From Auanema rhodensis (lineage: Eukaryota > Nematoda > Chromadorea > Rhabditida > Rhabditidae), in assembly GCA_964057225.1 (NCBI GenBank), contig OZ059898.1, positions 6,076,001-6,140,000 on the forward strand: a stretch of DNA of 64,000 bases. The letters run 5' to 3'. The position numbers were made by a program, and so were the translations under genes. Positions 13,166 to 25,804 of the stretch are shown here, piece after piece. Position 1 is the stretch's first letter, and each line of letters begins with the position of its first letter. A model generated the notes under the pieces. That model saw only the letters and a program-made list of their open reading frames with translations. It was not told the DNA's origin and did not search any database.

Positions 13166-15109
13166 TCTTTGTGTCACCACACTTGCAGCTGCTGCAAAGT
13201 CTTCGTCTCGAGACCAATTGATCTTAAAAGGAAGAAGGAGGCGGAATTGAAGCTTAATATCCAAAAAACTTCTCCCAAATGTCATGAACGACAGATTTAT
13301 TACAGAGATTCAATTCATCGTTTCTTAATGAGATTTTATGGAAAGCAGTTGTAATGTGACTATTTGATTATATTGAATCTCGTTTACCTATTAGGAATCA
13401 CCATGAGACAATTTACAAATTATATTATTATAATCATTACTAACATTTCTTTTTTTTTTCGGAGCAAGTTCGATTCACCAAAGGTTATAAAGCATATGCA
13501 ATCGTTTGCTGCTATTTTAGTTTCGTAGCACCATGAATTAGGGTGATGTTCGTGAATAAAAAAACTTCTAATGCATTCCGTGTTCTCTTGTATAATTTTA
13601 AAAAATAGGAAAGAAAAAGAGAAAAACCAAAGTCCGGTCAAACTTGAAGCTATAAAAATGGATAATTAGTCAAATGCATCTCTTTTGGCTACTCTGATAA
13701 TTACCATAAAAAAAGAAGGACGTTGCAATGCGTAAGTATGTTCTATAACTAAAACTTAATGTCTATGAAAAAGTATAAAGTATGAATATATATATATAGT
13801 AGTTATTGTATAGTTAAAAAAAAAACAAAAAAAAACATACAAAACTTTTAACGAACTCAGATAATTTCTATCCAAAAAGCTTCTTGAGAGTCAATTCGTA
13901 TAGATACATGTTCGTATGTATATCAATTTAGATTAATGGAAAACAATAGTTGTTCTTTACGAAAATAGTAAAACAAATAAAAAAAAGATAAAAAAAGATT
14001 TTTAGTAATCGTTAAGCAGATTCTTTAACAACTTGACTGAAATCCAAGTACTTATAACAATAATTATGATATTCTATATAACAGTTATTTAAATAATGTT
14101 TTTGGGAGTGAAATGTACTAAGTTTGCTGTTTTTCGAGAATTTCTATGTTGAAACAGATCAAGTCTAGATGCATCTAGGCTTGTCAGGTTCAGACTTTCA
14201 GAACAAGTTGAAGCTTGTCAAGCGAATCATCTACTATGAAACAACAGAAGTCGATCTGTTATTTGACATTTGCCGTTTCAGTAACTCGCAGTAGTCCTAG
14301 TTTGAACTTCATTTTTTTCAACTTTTTCATCAGAGCATGCATAAGCATAGCTTCTGTGTCCTGAGTCTAAAAAACTCTAGGGAACTACTGTTACTTTTGA
14401 AAAAAATTGGAACGACAGAAACAAAGAAAAATCAAAGAGGGAAAAAGCAGTAGTTGGTATTCTAATTGACATATGCTTTTCATTTTTATATGTTTTGAGG
14501 GGGGTTTATAGTAAAAGCAACAGAATCATAATTTTATTCTCTAAATAGAAAAGAAAATTGCAAACTAACTAATCTTAGCTAAATTCCGAGGATTCTGCAT
14601 ATCATGATAGTGAATCTGAACGACGAACTTGTCACTTATACTGATGAGTAGCCATCTTCAAACTAATGACAGTTGGCCATTTATCACGTAGATTCTTATC
14701 TTATATTGGCTGGGAGGTCTTACTTTCAGGAAAAAAAAAGAAAAATATTGCAGAAAATAATAAAAAGAAGATGATAACATTATAGAAATTCAAAAATGAA
14801 AATTAATAAAATATTTAGGAAAGTAGCAAACGAATTAAAACTTTGTCATTAATTTTATTAAATTTAAAAAGAAAAGCTGAAAATAAAATAAAAAATTGTT
14901 TCGGCTTTCATCTTTCATCAAGGCTTAAGAAAGCCGCCGTTTGTATTTCACCGAAATTCTTCTTGTTAGTAACACAGGCAAAAGGAAAAGTTTTATTGTG
15001 AAATCTTTTTGATCAGTTTAAGCTGAAAGAATCTTGAAAGAGCTGTAAAGATATCTGCTTAGTGCGGGTGGTGAGAATAAGTGAGAGGATGTTAAGAATA
15101 AAATAAGAA

Positions 15110-15370
15110 GCTAACAGACAAGATCAGAACAAGAACTCAAGGAAGATGTTAACGTTGGGAGCAACCAATATGAATAGTCTAGAGGACAGCAGGGGAAGGA
15201 TGGTTGTAACCTGATATGGGATATTGCTAAAGAGAGATGGAATAAATGGAGTAAAGAGAATGAGGAGAGATAAAGAGAATAAAACAGAAAGACAATGAAT
15301 GAGCGAGAGAGAGATAAGAAGAGAAAAGAGTAGAAGAGATTAAAGAAAAGGAGAGACTTCGACTCTTCAT
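15110..15370. repeat. Purine-rich tract
   Basis: About 250 nt of mainly A and G on the plus strand. A long minus-strand frame over it is a composition effect. Confidence 0.8.
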
Positions 15371-18300
15371 AGTTCACAAAAGCTGTGATATTGTTTCTAA
15401 TATAGAAACTAAACCAATCGAAATGGAATATAAGCAGCAGCTTGCCAATCATATGGCTCTAAACATGTAACATGCATATGTATACTATTGAGACAAGGTG
15501 CGATGTTTAGACCGTGAAGTCTAATAAGGCTTCTCATTATGTTTCGTGCTATACGTCATCATAAAACACGGATTGGTGGATGGCTAGCCTTCCAATGACA
15601 CAAAGCATGATCAATGAGCACAAAAAGAAAGAAAATAGATATCTTTGCCTATTATTTAGCCAACAAAACATCGAATGACAAATTTAGTTGTTTAATTAGT
15701 TACAATCTAGTTTCAAAACTTTTCTGATTTTAAACAAGCAAGCCTTCATTTCGTTACTAGAAAATATCTATGTGAAAGAGCTACAAAGAGACAAAGCCAT
15801 TAATCATGTCAAGCAATTTCCTCTTTTCTTCTAGAATTACAGGTTCAGCCTAAGAACTTCCAGCATTTTTGTAAAAAACCCTTGAAAACGATTGAATCAC
15901 ATAGTAAGCTTGTCAGGAAGAACTTATGTTTCAAAATTTTTATAAAAAGCAGCAAAACATAGAGAAACCTAGTCATGTTTCCAGAGATAAACTAGTTGTA
16001 ACAGTATACTCTTTGGAAGAGGAGAAGAAGTAAAAAAAGAGAATATGGTGTCGAATATAGACTGTTTTGAATCTGAAAATACTTTATAGAAGAATAAACA
16101 ATTTATTTTTTATTTTTTATCCTCATATACATAATCTATATATATATTTATATATAGTTATAGTAATTATATATGTAAGATCTGGATATGTACATAAGAA
16201 TGATCACATCATGAATCAAAAAGCATTTTTTCTCCAAGTATTGTATTTCTTTTTTATTTTAATTCAAAAAAGAAAAGAAAAGAAAGAAAAACTGAAACGA
16301 TGTAAACGTGTACAATATGTTTTTAGATCTGAATGATAGTAATATTAAATAAATAAATAACGCTATTTTATAGTTTCGTGGTAAAAATTTGGAAAAAGAA
16401 AGATGATGTATGCAGGGTTTAAGGAAGGAACAACTTGGTAAACAGTCAATCATGTTAGATATAATAAGAGTATTTTCTTATTATTAGCAGCATTTTTGAA
16501 GTTCTCAGCTAAAATATAGCAAAAAATTAAACTTTTTCAAACTGTTTCAATATAAATTGAAATTGTAGGAGAAATTAACATATAAATGAATAAATGTCAA
16601 TGACAGCAGTAGTGAGTTTTGTGACCAAAGAATAGTAAAAGAAGAAAAATATGAAGTTATCATGAATATGAAGAAGATATTAGAAGAGTAGAGATTCATA
16701 TTTGTTTTCTGAAAAAAAAAGAAAAATGTGAGATGATTCAGATGAGTGCATGATGGAAGAGAAGATAATATGAATTCAAGACGATACGAAATATTTTATT
16801 CATTTAATTCCATTAGTTATATTAAAATCAATATCCTTATATTTATTATTAGAATTAATTTAAATAATTGAAAGAAGAATATTGGTGTTCTGATTGCAAA
16901 CGTCAGAATACTAATGAAAATAATGATGAGTGATGATGACATATACAATATATTTTAGTAAATATACATATAAATAGATAGAGAAGACTTCAATTTATTA
17001 GGAAAATACAAAGAAAAAAAATGAAATTGAATCAATAATTTGATAACGTTTATAATATTTATATTTAAATAATTCAAAGTGTATCTATCTAAAGTATAAG
17101 AATCGTTCATTAAACTCATTTGCATAATTTTCCTAATTTAGCTTTTCACGATCGTAAAACGAAGGCATATTGGCTTGCTAAGATGGATAAGTTCTACGAT
17201 TAAACAGAATAAAGACGTAAAAATGATCTCATATAAGATTAAGATGAATAATTTTAAATTAAAAAAGTGATCTTCGTTAAATAAACATTATAGAACTATG
17301 GTGTCTAACGTGACTTCCATTTAATTTTTACAAAAAAAAATTATGTTCGATCGAAAAATGAAGTAGAATATTCAAAATTTCTTAGAAAACAAAGAATTTT
17401 ATATTCGCTGTAATCAAGATTGCCTTTTTGCTGGTGTATGTATGCATCTATCTTTTACATGGACCGTTATAAAGTTTACATTTCCTTATTTCTATTAATT
17501 TTCTGTATTTCATTATATTATATTGTATTTAGCTATTAGAATGGAAATAGTTCTGCATTTTTGTATAAAAATACTTGAATAATTAAAATAGCATGGTTGG
17601 TTAAATAGCCAATTTACTGAATTGCTAGATGGTAATGGAGAAGGAGCCAAAGAACCTGGCTCATATTTTTAGAAAAAGAAGGAACAAAGTTATTTAAATT
17701 TTAGTCAAAGATATAATAAGAAGGAAACTAATTGTTATGTAGAACGTAAAGCATTTATCATAATTAGGAATTGTGACTGTAAAGCTTCATATTTTCACAA
17801 TTCAAATTGACGCTAAGTAAAACCTCGTGCTAGGTGAATCAAAGTAGATTTATGAATTCAGATGCTCATATTCGAGTGCATGATATTCCTTAGATTGCTT
17901 ATGAATTTTTTATATTGAAGCAAGAAGAAAGCTTTAAGCCCACTAGATTGAAAATCTGAGAAAAAAAGAAGGGATACGTTCAAATATAGAGTGATCCACT
18001 CATGTACATACAATATATTCTCAAAATATAAAGAAAGTGTTTTGAACGTTTACTTTATAAAGAAAATATTAACAACTTGAACTATAACATCTTTTGTTAG
18101 ATCTATTTCTTTTGTTTCTTTTAGTAAAATCTACAACATGACCTTTTCGGTGCTAAAAATAGGAATTTCCATGCAGGTTGATGAAACAAACCAACAAATC
18201 GCTTAAATGCTGAATAAGTTGTAATAGAAGATTAAGAATTATATCGTAAAAAGAGGAAATTTAAGGAAAAATATAAAAGTTCGAAATGTTTTTTCTCCAT

Positions 18301-18487
18301 TATCTGCAAAACGTTAATTCTACGATTTTTATATGCAACTATGTTGATAATTGATATATAATATACATACTGTTATTATGATTATAATGTTTTAATCTGG
18401 AGAAAGATCAGAGTAAAATGGCAAAAATATCTGAGTTCATTGAAAGAAAAATCTACACAGATCGAATGACAATTCCAAATACATGTT

Positions 18488-18632
18488 GAAAAAAAAAGAG
18501 GAGAATAGTCTGAGGAGGAAAGTGGGGAGAACGAGAGAGAACGGAGAGAAGAGCTAAAAGGGAAGGAAGAGTAAAGGGTGCGGGATAATGAAGAGACGGA
18601 GGGAAGAAGTAATAGAGAGAAAAGAATATGAA
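18488..18632. repeat. Purine-rich tract
   Basis: About 145 nt of almost pure A and G on the plus strand. Confidence 0.85.
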
Positions 18633-21493
18633 AAAGAAGAGTAATTTCCGTTTCAGAGAAATGACCAGAAGCAGGTCGTATTCGTAAAATGTTTTTAATG
18701 ACAAAAAAATCATTTTGTATGCTGAAAAATCTAAATAAATCTTAGAAAGGATGTGAGAGGGATGATGAATTCGAAAAAAAAGACGAAGAAGAATTGTGAT
18801 GATTGACCTTTTACAAAGTAAAATTATTAACCATATAACACACTCTCATGATTAAAAGAGTTATTATGAATTGAAGAAGAGAACTTTCTTGAACTTAGTT
18901 TCAAAGCAATTGAAGCAAAACAGCTTTTCTAAGAATAAATGTTCTTCTTCTATGTGCATGTCATCTATTCAATTGAAACTATTCTGAAGATAAAGTGGTG
19001 ATTGTTGATTGAATGAAGAGCCGTTTCATCATGATACTACTGCTAACCCAGGGCCAATAGAACATATAAACTCCGTCTACAAATTAAACGATATGAATAA
19101 TTAATATTTTAATTAACGTCAATGATTATCTGAAATAGAAATATTAGAATTTGACGAAAAAAAAAGAAAAAAAAAGAAAAGAAGCTTATACAAAATATAA
19201 AAGTATAGTAATACATGTATGTATATGTATATAATGATAATACTATATGAACAATATTATTATTATTTGTTGCATATAGGTTAAGTAATTGAGATCTTAA
19301 AAGGTTTTCTTTATTCTCTTTATTATTCTATTTAAGACAACATACACAAATACACTATATTATAATGGTTTTTTTATTCCAAAAAAATGATTGTTTTTCT
19401 CCAAGAAATATGACAAACGAGTGTGAAATAATTCTATTCAGATGCCAATAGAAAAAGAAGAAGAAGACAATAACAGATTCATTTGATGTATATACATGCA
19501 TACAGATGTTGTATGTAAATATAATGTAACTGGTCTTTGATTATTCCAGAGTTTTATAGAAATTATTTAAAATTTTAATATTTATTATAGAAGTAATATC
19601 ATAAAAGCTATAACTATGTAGAATATGTATAGATATATACTTATATAGATATATAGATATACATATAATTTATAAATAATGATAGGAAATAGATAAATAA
19701 ATGAGAAATATTTGTTGTTTTTTTCAAGAACAACAACAACTAAAAAATCATTCCTGGTATTTTCGTCAGCAAATTGCAAGAATTTTTCCATCTTTAATTG
19801 GTTTATTTCTTTCTAATAATCCAAAAATATTTTTCGGCATTTTATTTGTCGCATCATCTGTCTAATCTGAATTCATTTTTAGGAAACCGAAGCTGTTTTT
19901 TTTTAATTAGCTTTAGCATATTTGATATGATGATCAAGTGAAATTTTATTCAAAATGAGAAGCTGTAGCAGTTTAAAAACGAAATTGGGCTATTTGCTTT
20001 CGTATATTTGTCAAAAATTGTACGAATCAGGTCAAGGAAGACTTCATTATGGCAAATCATTCATGAAAAAATTGAAGAAAACTATAGCAATGTTTAGAGC
20101 AAATATAAAATATTGCCGAATTCTAAGATATATATATATATATATATTAAAAAGGACAGTCTTGTGTGTTTCATTCTTCTAAATAAAATAAAAAAGAAAA
20201 TAAATAGTATATAAAACGGAATTTATTTCATTTTTATTGTAGAAAAGGTAAAAAAAATTGGGGAAAAATAATAAGTATTAAAAAACCAGCTGTGATGATG
20301 ATGAGTTTTAAGTCACACAAGGATATGGTAATAGAGACAGCACTATTGATGAATAGTGAAAGGTCACCTGTTTCTCGATGACAATCTAGTGAACAATTCA
20401 ACATGAACATTTCACAAAAACATATAGTTAAGATATAATTAACCAAAATATAACCAAAATGTATATTTACGAACAGATTCGAATGATTAGTCTAAACCTG
20501 TTAAAATGATGAATAACGTCTCAGATACAGCAAGATGTAAACGAACAAGAAGACAACAGAAATTCGTTTCCATCATCATCATCTTCCGCATAATCTGAGA
20601 TTCTTCTATGTCTCATGAGGCATTATTTTCTATGTTTTTCATGAGTTCTTGAATTTCAAGAATATCACTAGAATTGCGAAGACGATTTTCATTTTTTTTT
20701 ACGATAACCATGCTATTTCAAGGATATCTACTACTACTAGACGATTAATAACATAACCGAACAAAACAAAGAATCACAATATTCTGCTCATTTTTCAATT
20801 TTTCTCTCTCTCTCCATATCTATCAAATCCGTATGGATATCCTGATATGAAAATGGGTGTGTTTGATTTTGTACTAGCAAAATACTATATGATATAGTAT
20901 ATGAAAAGGGAGTTTATATTTTTCAGAATACTATATACTAGAATAATTTAATACACTAGAATATATAGAATGTTTAATTATTGTTTTGACTATTAGCTAA
21001 GTTGAAATATAAAAAAAGATTAACGCAATAGTCTGATATAATCATTTAGCGAAAAAAAAAGAGAAATCAGGTAAGTTTAGCAAATACATGAAAATTCTGA
21101 GAATTCTAAAAGATATTACATATATGTATGTATATATATATATGAAATCATCTACTTTAGTAAGCATTCATGAATTATAGAATAAAAAACAAATGAGAAC
21201 AAAGTTTAAAAAATTACATTTGAGAGAGAATTAAGCGGAAAGAGTTATCTTCATAGCTCGCATCATTCACATGAAGCAGCTGACTCTGCAGGTCAGTCAA
21301 CTCAAACTATGTCAAAAAGAAGAAAAGGAAGAAAAGTATTTTTGAGGTATGTTGGTTTTTTTTCCAAACGTTTCTTTTTTTTATCAGCTGGTGAGAAAGT
21401 AATTAATAATGAGATAGCACTAAATGAAGTTAAGAGATATACATCATTAGCAAGTAATTTATTGATATATTCCATATATAGCTAACATATATA

Positions 21494-21494
<1 letters not shown>

Positions 21495-21545
<51 letters not shown>
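21495..21545. repeat. (TA)n microsatellite
   Basis: About 50 nt of uninterrupted TA repeats. Confidence 0.97.
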
Positions 21546-21548
<3 letters not shown>

Positions 21549-23224
21549 TATGATCATGATTATACAGTACAAATATTTATTTATTTCTTTGTTTTTATTT
21601 ATTATGTAATTTAAAAATAAAACATTTTATAATATTTTTCATATAGTATAACAAGTTGTTCCATGATAAGAAAGATGTTAACTATTGTTATTTATCGTCA
21701 ATGAAGATGTAAAGAGCAGATTTTATTTGGTATTTTCAAATATCCAACACTCAGGGGAGCAATATTTATTTTGCTAAAAGAGGATAAGAAAGAGACTCTG
21801 TGCAGTCGAATTTTCTTTATAATTTGTTTTTCAAAAGTACAAATTTGTATATATACATACATATATATGTATATACATATACGTATATGTATGTGCAGCA
21901 TCAATCATAACAAATTTCATAATTAAAGATTTATGGCTATTTTACTTCATATTGTCCTAGATTAATCAGAATGTCGATGTAGCAGATGGAATAGTTTTTC
22001 ATAAAATTTGATAATGTAGTATTAGATCAAGACTAAAAGGCAAAAATGATTTTCTGATCTATTCTTCACGCTTCTCGAGCAATTTCGGTATTAATGCTTA
22101 TAATTGAAAAATAATGTTTATGATATATTTGAAGCGAAAAAATGCTCTTCTAATGAATGATTTAACTGTGATTGTGGCAAAATCCAGACAAGTAATTTCA
22201 CTTAAAACGTATTTGAAATAACAGATTAGAATAGGCTAGTTTTTCAAACCTGTTTTTCAAATTTTTTTGTTACGTAGTATCATATATTCGATTGAGCCGT
22301 TATTCTTTTCGAAAAAGAAAATGATTTTTTTTTCCAGAAAACGAAATTGAGTTGTAAAATAACTGTTTCATCCATTTTTTCCTAATTTAATAGTTAATTA
22401 TGTACATGTATGTATATTTTAGTATGGGGAAGTATATAATTAACTAAGAAAATAGGAAGAACGACTTACAGTAGATATAAAAAAAATCTAGTGAAGGAAG
22501 TAGAGACAAAAAAAAATAAATAAATGAAGATTTGTATTTTTGAAGATTTATGTACATAATCACTTGAAGGTTAGAGAAGCTTATAAATATTCTAAATATC
22601 TTTATATTATTTTATATAAAGCTTAAATATTCGTAAAACAAAAATTTCAATAATAACAAATGTACACCTGTTACCTCTTAAATTTGTTTGTTTGCAAGTA
22701 TGTTGTAACTTTATTCTTAATGCTCTGTTTTAAAAGTATTTTCATGTTTATTTTCTTTTATTTTCTTGTTTTCAGAATGCTTAAATTTTGCTAATAGGCT
22801 TGCAATTCTTTGAAAATCAATAAACGTGAAATTTACGTCAACCTCATGCATATCATAGTTTCATTTTCACAAATTATGTAGATGGAAGCGCGGTTGTGCA
22901 AAATAATATGTGTATAAATATATTGTTTTATCTTTATATATATACATGAGAGATGAACATATATGTATATATATTTATATATATATATATATAATATTAT
23001 AAAATCAAGTTTTCAAACTTAAAGATACAAAAGTGATTGAAGGATTTTGACAGGTTGCCAGCTGCGTAATCTTATTGCTCATAGATCAGGACTTAAGTAA
23101 GTAGATCTAGTTTAACTGGCATAATCTGTTACCATATCTAGTCAGACAAGCAATGCTAAGATAGGATATATCGCCAGCATAGTTACGAACTGATAACTAT
23201 AACAACTTTTTTTCTAATCAAATT

Positions 23225-23253
23225 ACACACACACACACACATATATATATCTA

Positions 23254-23291
<38 letters not shown>
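23225..23291. repeat. Compound (AC)n(AT)n microsatellite
   Basis: Eight AC units followed by AT units, a short CTAT interruption and about 40 nt of TA repeats. Confidence 0.97.
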
Positions 23292-23294
<3 letters not shown>

Positions 23295-23727
23295 ATGATG
23301 ATAGTTATGAATTGTATATAACTTTGTGTTTCTACAGTGCACTATTTATACTGATTATATGAAGATTTTTGACATAGCAATGAAAAACATAAATTATAAC
23401 CATCACCATTCTATAGTTTTATTAAATAACGAGAAGACTGTCGTAGATGCCTTAACAGTGTTGATAGTATCTTGCCTGTCTCTCATTTCTTCTGTCTGAT
23501 TATCCTGCTTTCAGTTCTTCAAAACAACAAACCAGTATTGAAGTCATTACTAGCATACAAGATTAGATCAATTCGTCTTAGTTTTATTCGAACTCAGATA
23601 TGATTAGACCAATTAAACAGAGAAAATGAACGATTTAATATGAAAAATAATAAGAAATATAACATATTTTATTAAACTCAGTCCAGCAGAAGTTTATATT
23701 TAAGTCATTCATTGAAACAATTTGATA

Positions 23728-24712
23728 TTAGCAAAGTTTACATGTTTTTGCGCAGAATTTCTTCCGGTATACACTGGTGTATTCAGGATTAGTACAAAAT
23801 CCTTTACGAGCCCAGCTAACACATCTAAAAATATTTTTCATTTGCATTATTACTTAAAAACCGAATAACGACAGATCTATACCTAGCATCAGCATCATCA
23901 CAACTATTGCATTTGTTACATGTTTTGGCACAAGTTCTACCCATTAACTCAGCATAGTTCGTGTCATTACACCTGCTAGTATGATGAATACAGTCTTTTG
24001 CTTCATCTGTGCAAACTCCAAAAAGGTCTACAATATAAAACTTAAAAAGATTATGAACGTTAACTAGTTACGGCTTCCTGTTCCTTCATTGGGGCATCTA
24101 TTACAAGTAGATGCACATTGCTCTGTCATTTGATCGTAATAATCAACCGAATTACAGAAGGACTAGAGACATATTATGAATTATATTTTATGTAATTATT
24201 GAATAACCTTCATGTTTGAACAAACATCAAATCCTGCTATGTCTTCACAGAGTTTCCCATTTCTCAAGTCACATTTACCACATGTTTGTGGGCAACGATC
24301 CTAAATGCGTTGTATTGAATCATCAAATATACAAACGTTGTAATTACTCTCATAAATTTGGACCAAACTTCAGATTCGCATTGATCATGCAAGGCTGTAC
24401 AATTGAATTCATCATCGGGCTGAGGATTAGAACAGGAATAAGCTTCACAAGCTTCACATGTTACAAGGCAATCCTTTTAGATTAGAAAGGTTGAGAAACG
24501 TTAAATAGTGAGGAAAACCTTTAAGTTCAATGAGTACTTTTCTTCATCACTAAAGCAATGAGTTTTGTTCTCAAATATTCCACCGCAATATGAAGTCCGG
24601 GCATTTGTCTTGCAATCTTCTACTTCTTCAGCATTAATCACAGCTAGTAAAATTAGAAAAAACAGCTAAAAAAAAATAATTTAAAAAAAAAAAAATAATA
24701 ATAATGTACCAT
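23728..24712 (-). CDS. Secreted protein of five ShK domains
   Basis: A small secreted cysteine-rich protein of 233 residues. Exons on the minus strand are 24710-24712, 24519-24665, 24348-24473, 24208-24300, 24072-24162, 23883-24027 and 23728-23824; the coding sum is 702 nt and every phase fits. The first coding exon carries only the start codon. A hydrophobic signal peptide (LFFLILLAVINA) is followed by five six-cysteine units, most ending C-xxx-C-xx-C; the last reads CAKTCKLC at the very end. This spacing is that of ShK (SXC) domains, common in nematode secreted, cuticle and venom-like proteins, where they occur alone or beside enzymes. No enzyme domain is present. Activity cannot be told from sequence. 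It lies head-to-head with the ground-like gene at 25.8 kb. Confidence 0.87.
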
Positions 24713-24775
24713 TTTCTTGTCAATTCAGGACAGTTAGAAATAGAAAAGTATTTTGTAAAAGCACCTATTCGTGTT

Positions 24776-24785
24776 CCCTTTTATA
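24776..24785 (-). promoter_or_regulatory. TATA box of the ShK gene
   Basis: TATAAAAGGG on the minus strand, 63 nt upstream of the ATG at 24712. This spacing leaves about 30 nt to a start site and a short 5' UTR. Confidence 0.7.
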
Positions 24786-25610
24786 ACTGATGAAAAAAAA
24801 GCTGCCATGCAGATGCTCAAATAAACCTATTATTCATTTTTTTATTTTTCTCATGAAGGATGACGTTGAAATTTGACTTTGGCTATTGTTGTACTGTATA
24901 ACCGAAACGGAAACTGTCAATATGAAAGTATCTGTTTATTTGAACGACTACATCAACAAATCCTCAATTTGTAATAACGTAGTATCGAAGAGTAGCTAGA
25001 AAATATATATCGAGATCGAAAATGATGAGAAATTCAAGTGAGAATGGAATAGGAAAGAGAGAATGAGAGAGAACTCATATTAAGGTACAGAAAAAGAGAT
25101 GGAAGAGAGATTTCAGGAGACAAACGATGAAGGGGTATAGAAAGAAGAGAAAAAGGTTCAGATGGCAGAAGCTTGTTTTGATTCAAAAGCTAATAAACCC
25201 AAAAAGAGAAGAGGAACTAAGAGAATACAGAGAAAAAGTGGAAAATGACGTTAGGGAAACTATGTTTTCAGATATATGACGTCACAGATCGTACCTGAAA
25301 CCAGTTTACTTGTTGTGTCTACAAAATATATTTTAGAAAAAATATTCTATAGAATATAAATTAAAGTATTATGAGTTAATACTGATAAAAAAAATTATCA
25401 TAAATATAATCGATTAATAATTTTTTTTTAGGAAACATAAGACAATGAATCTTTTTCTTTTTCTTGTACTGTATACTATGTATGTTATGATGATACAGAT
25501 AAATATTCGCAGTGATATGGGATGATAGCGAAAGAGAATGGCTTGATAGCTAACCATAAGAACTGGTAATGTAATTGGCGGACAAAGCAAGGTCCAGTTT
25601 ACGGCTACTA
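24786..25610. other. Shared upstream region of the ShK and ground-like genes
   Basis: About 0.8 kb between two outward-facing TATA boxes. It contains a purine-rich tract (about 25018-25225) and one perfect cAMP-response-like octamer TGACGTCA at 25277-25284. No coding exon was seen. Control of both genes from here is inferred from orientation. Confidence 0.55.
25277..25284. promoter_or_regulatory. CRE-like palindrome
   Basis: Perfect TGACGTCA, the bZIP (CREB/ATF) consensus, about 330 nt upstream of the ground-like gene TATA box. Identical octamers occur at 4904-4911 and 11896-11903. Function is not shown. Confidence 0.4.
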
Positions 25611-25611
25611 C

Positions 25612-25620
25612 TATATAAGG
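25612..25620 (+). promoter_or_regulatory. TATA box of the ground-like gene
   Basis: TATATAAGG, 47 nt before an upstream ATG (25667) and 185 nt before the ATG at 25805. It is a strong match to a TATA element and faces the ground-like gene. Confidence 0.7.
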
Positions 25621-25666
25621 CGATTCTCAGACTTCTTTTCATCACAAATAACATTGTCCTCTTCTT

Positions 25667-25756
25667 ATGAAGTATCCAATGTTTTCAACAATCTACAATC
25701 TTATATTTATATTTTTTTTGATTTTACAAGTTCTTTATGCATTTTCTTTGGTGATA
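25667..25756 (+). other. Short hydrophobic frame in the leader of the ground-like gene
   Basis: An ATG at 25667 opens a 29-codon frame with a strongly hydrophobic core (IFIFFLILQVLYA) before a TAG. A GTGATA donor inside it, joined to the acceptor before 25803, would fuse it in frame to the main protein. It may be a real first exon, a separate upstream frame, or part of an outron removed by trans-splicing. Confidence 0.35.
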
Positions 25757-25804
25757 TAGCTTTTAAATAAGTTGTTACATTAAGAATTATTTATAATTCA
25801 GGGT

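Larger units (their letters stand above)
7296..23727. other. 16 kb gene-poor region
   Basis: I see no supported gene here. Reading frames are short, AT-driven or follow low-complexity tracts. The region holds CT and GA microsatellites, (TA)n runs, several 100-250 nt purine/pyrimidine tracts (near 8.2, 9.4, 11.6, 13.1, 15.2 and 18.5 kb) and a few GC-richer patches (10.15, 11.45 and 15.55 kb) of unknown meaning. No tRNA or rRNA was recognised. It could contain 5' exons of the amine receptor. Confidence 0.6.

Noticed and set aside
15111-15452. 113-codon minus-strand frame
   Set aside because: Almost entirely the complement of a purine tract, giving a Ser/Leu/Phe composition without motifs.
21495-23291. 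TA-rich palindromic runs as transposon ends
   Set aside because: They are simple microsatellites without terminal repeats, target duplications or a transposase frame.
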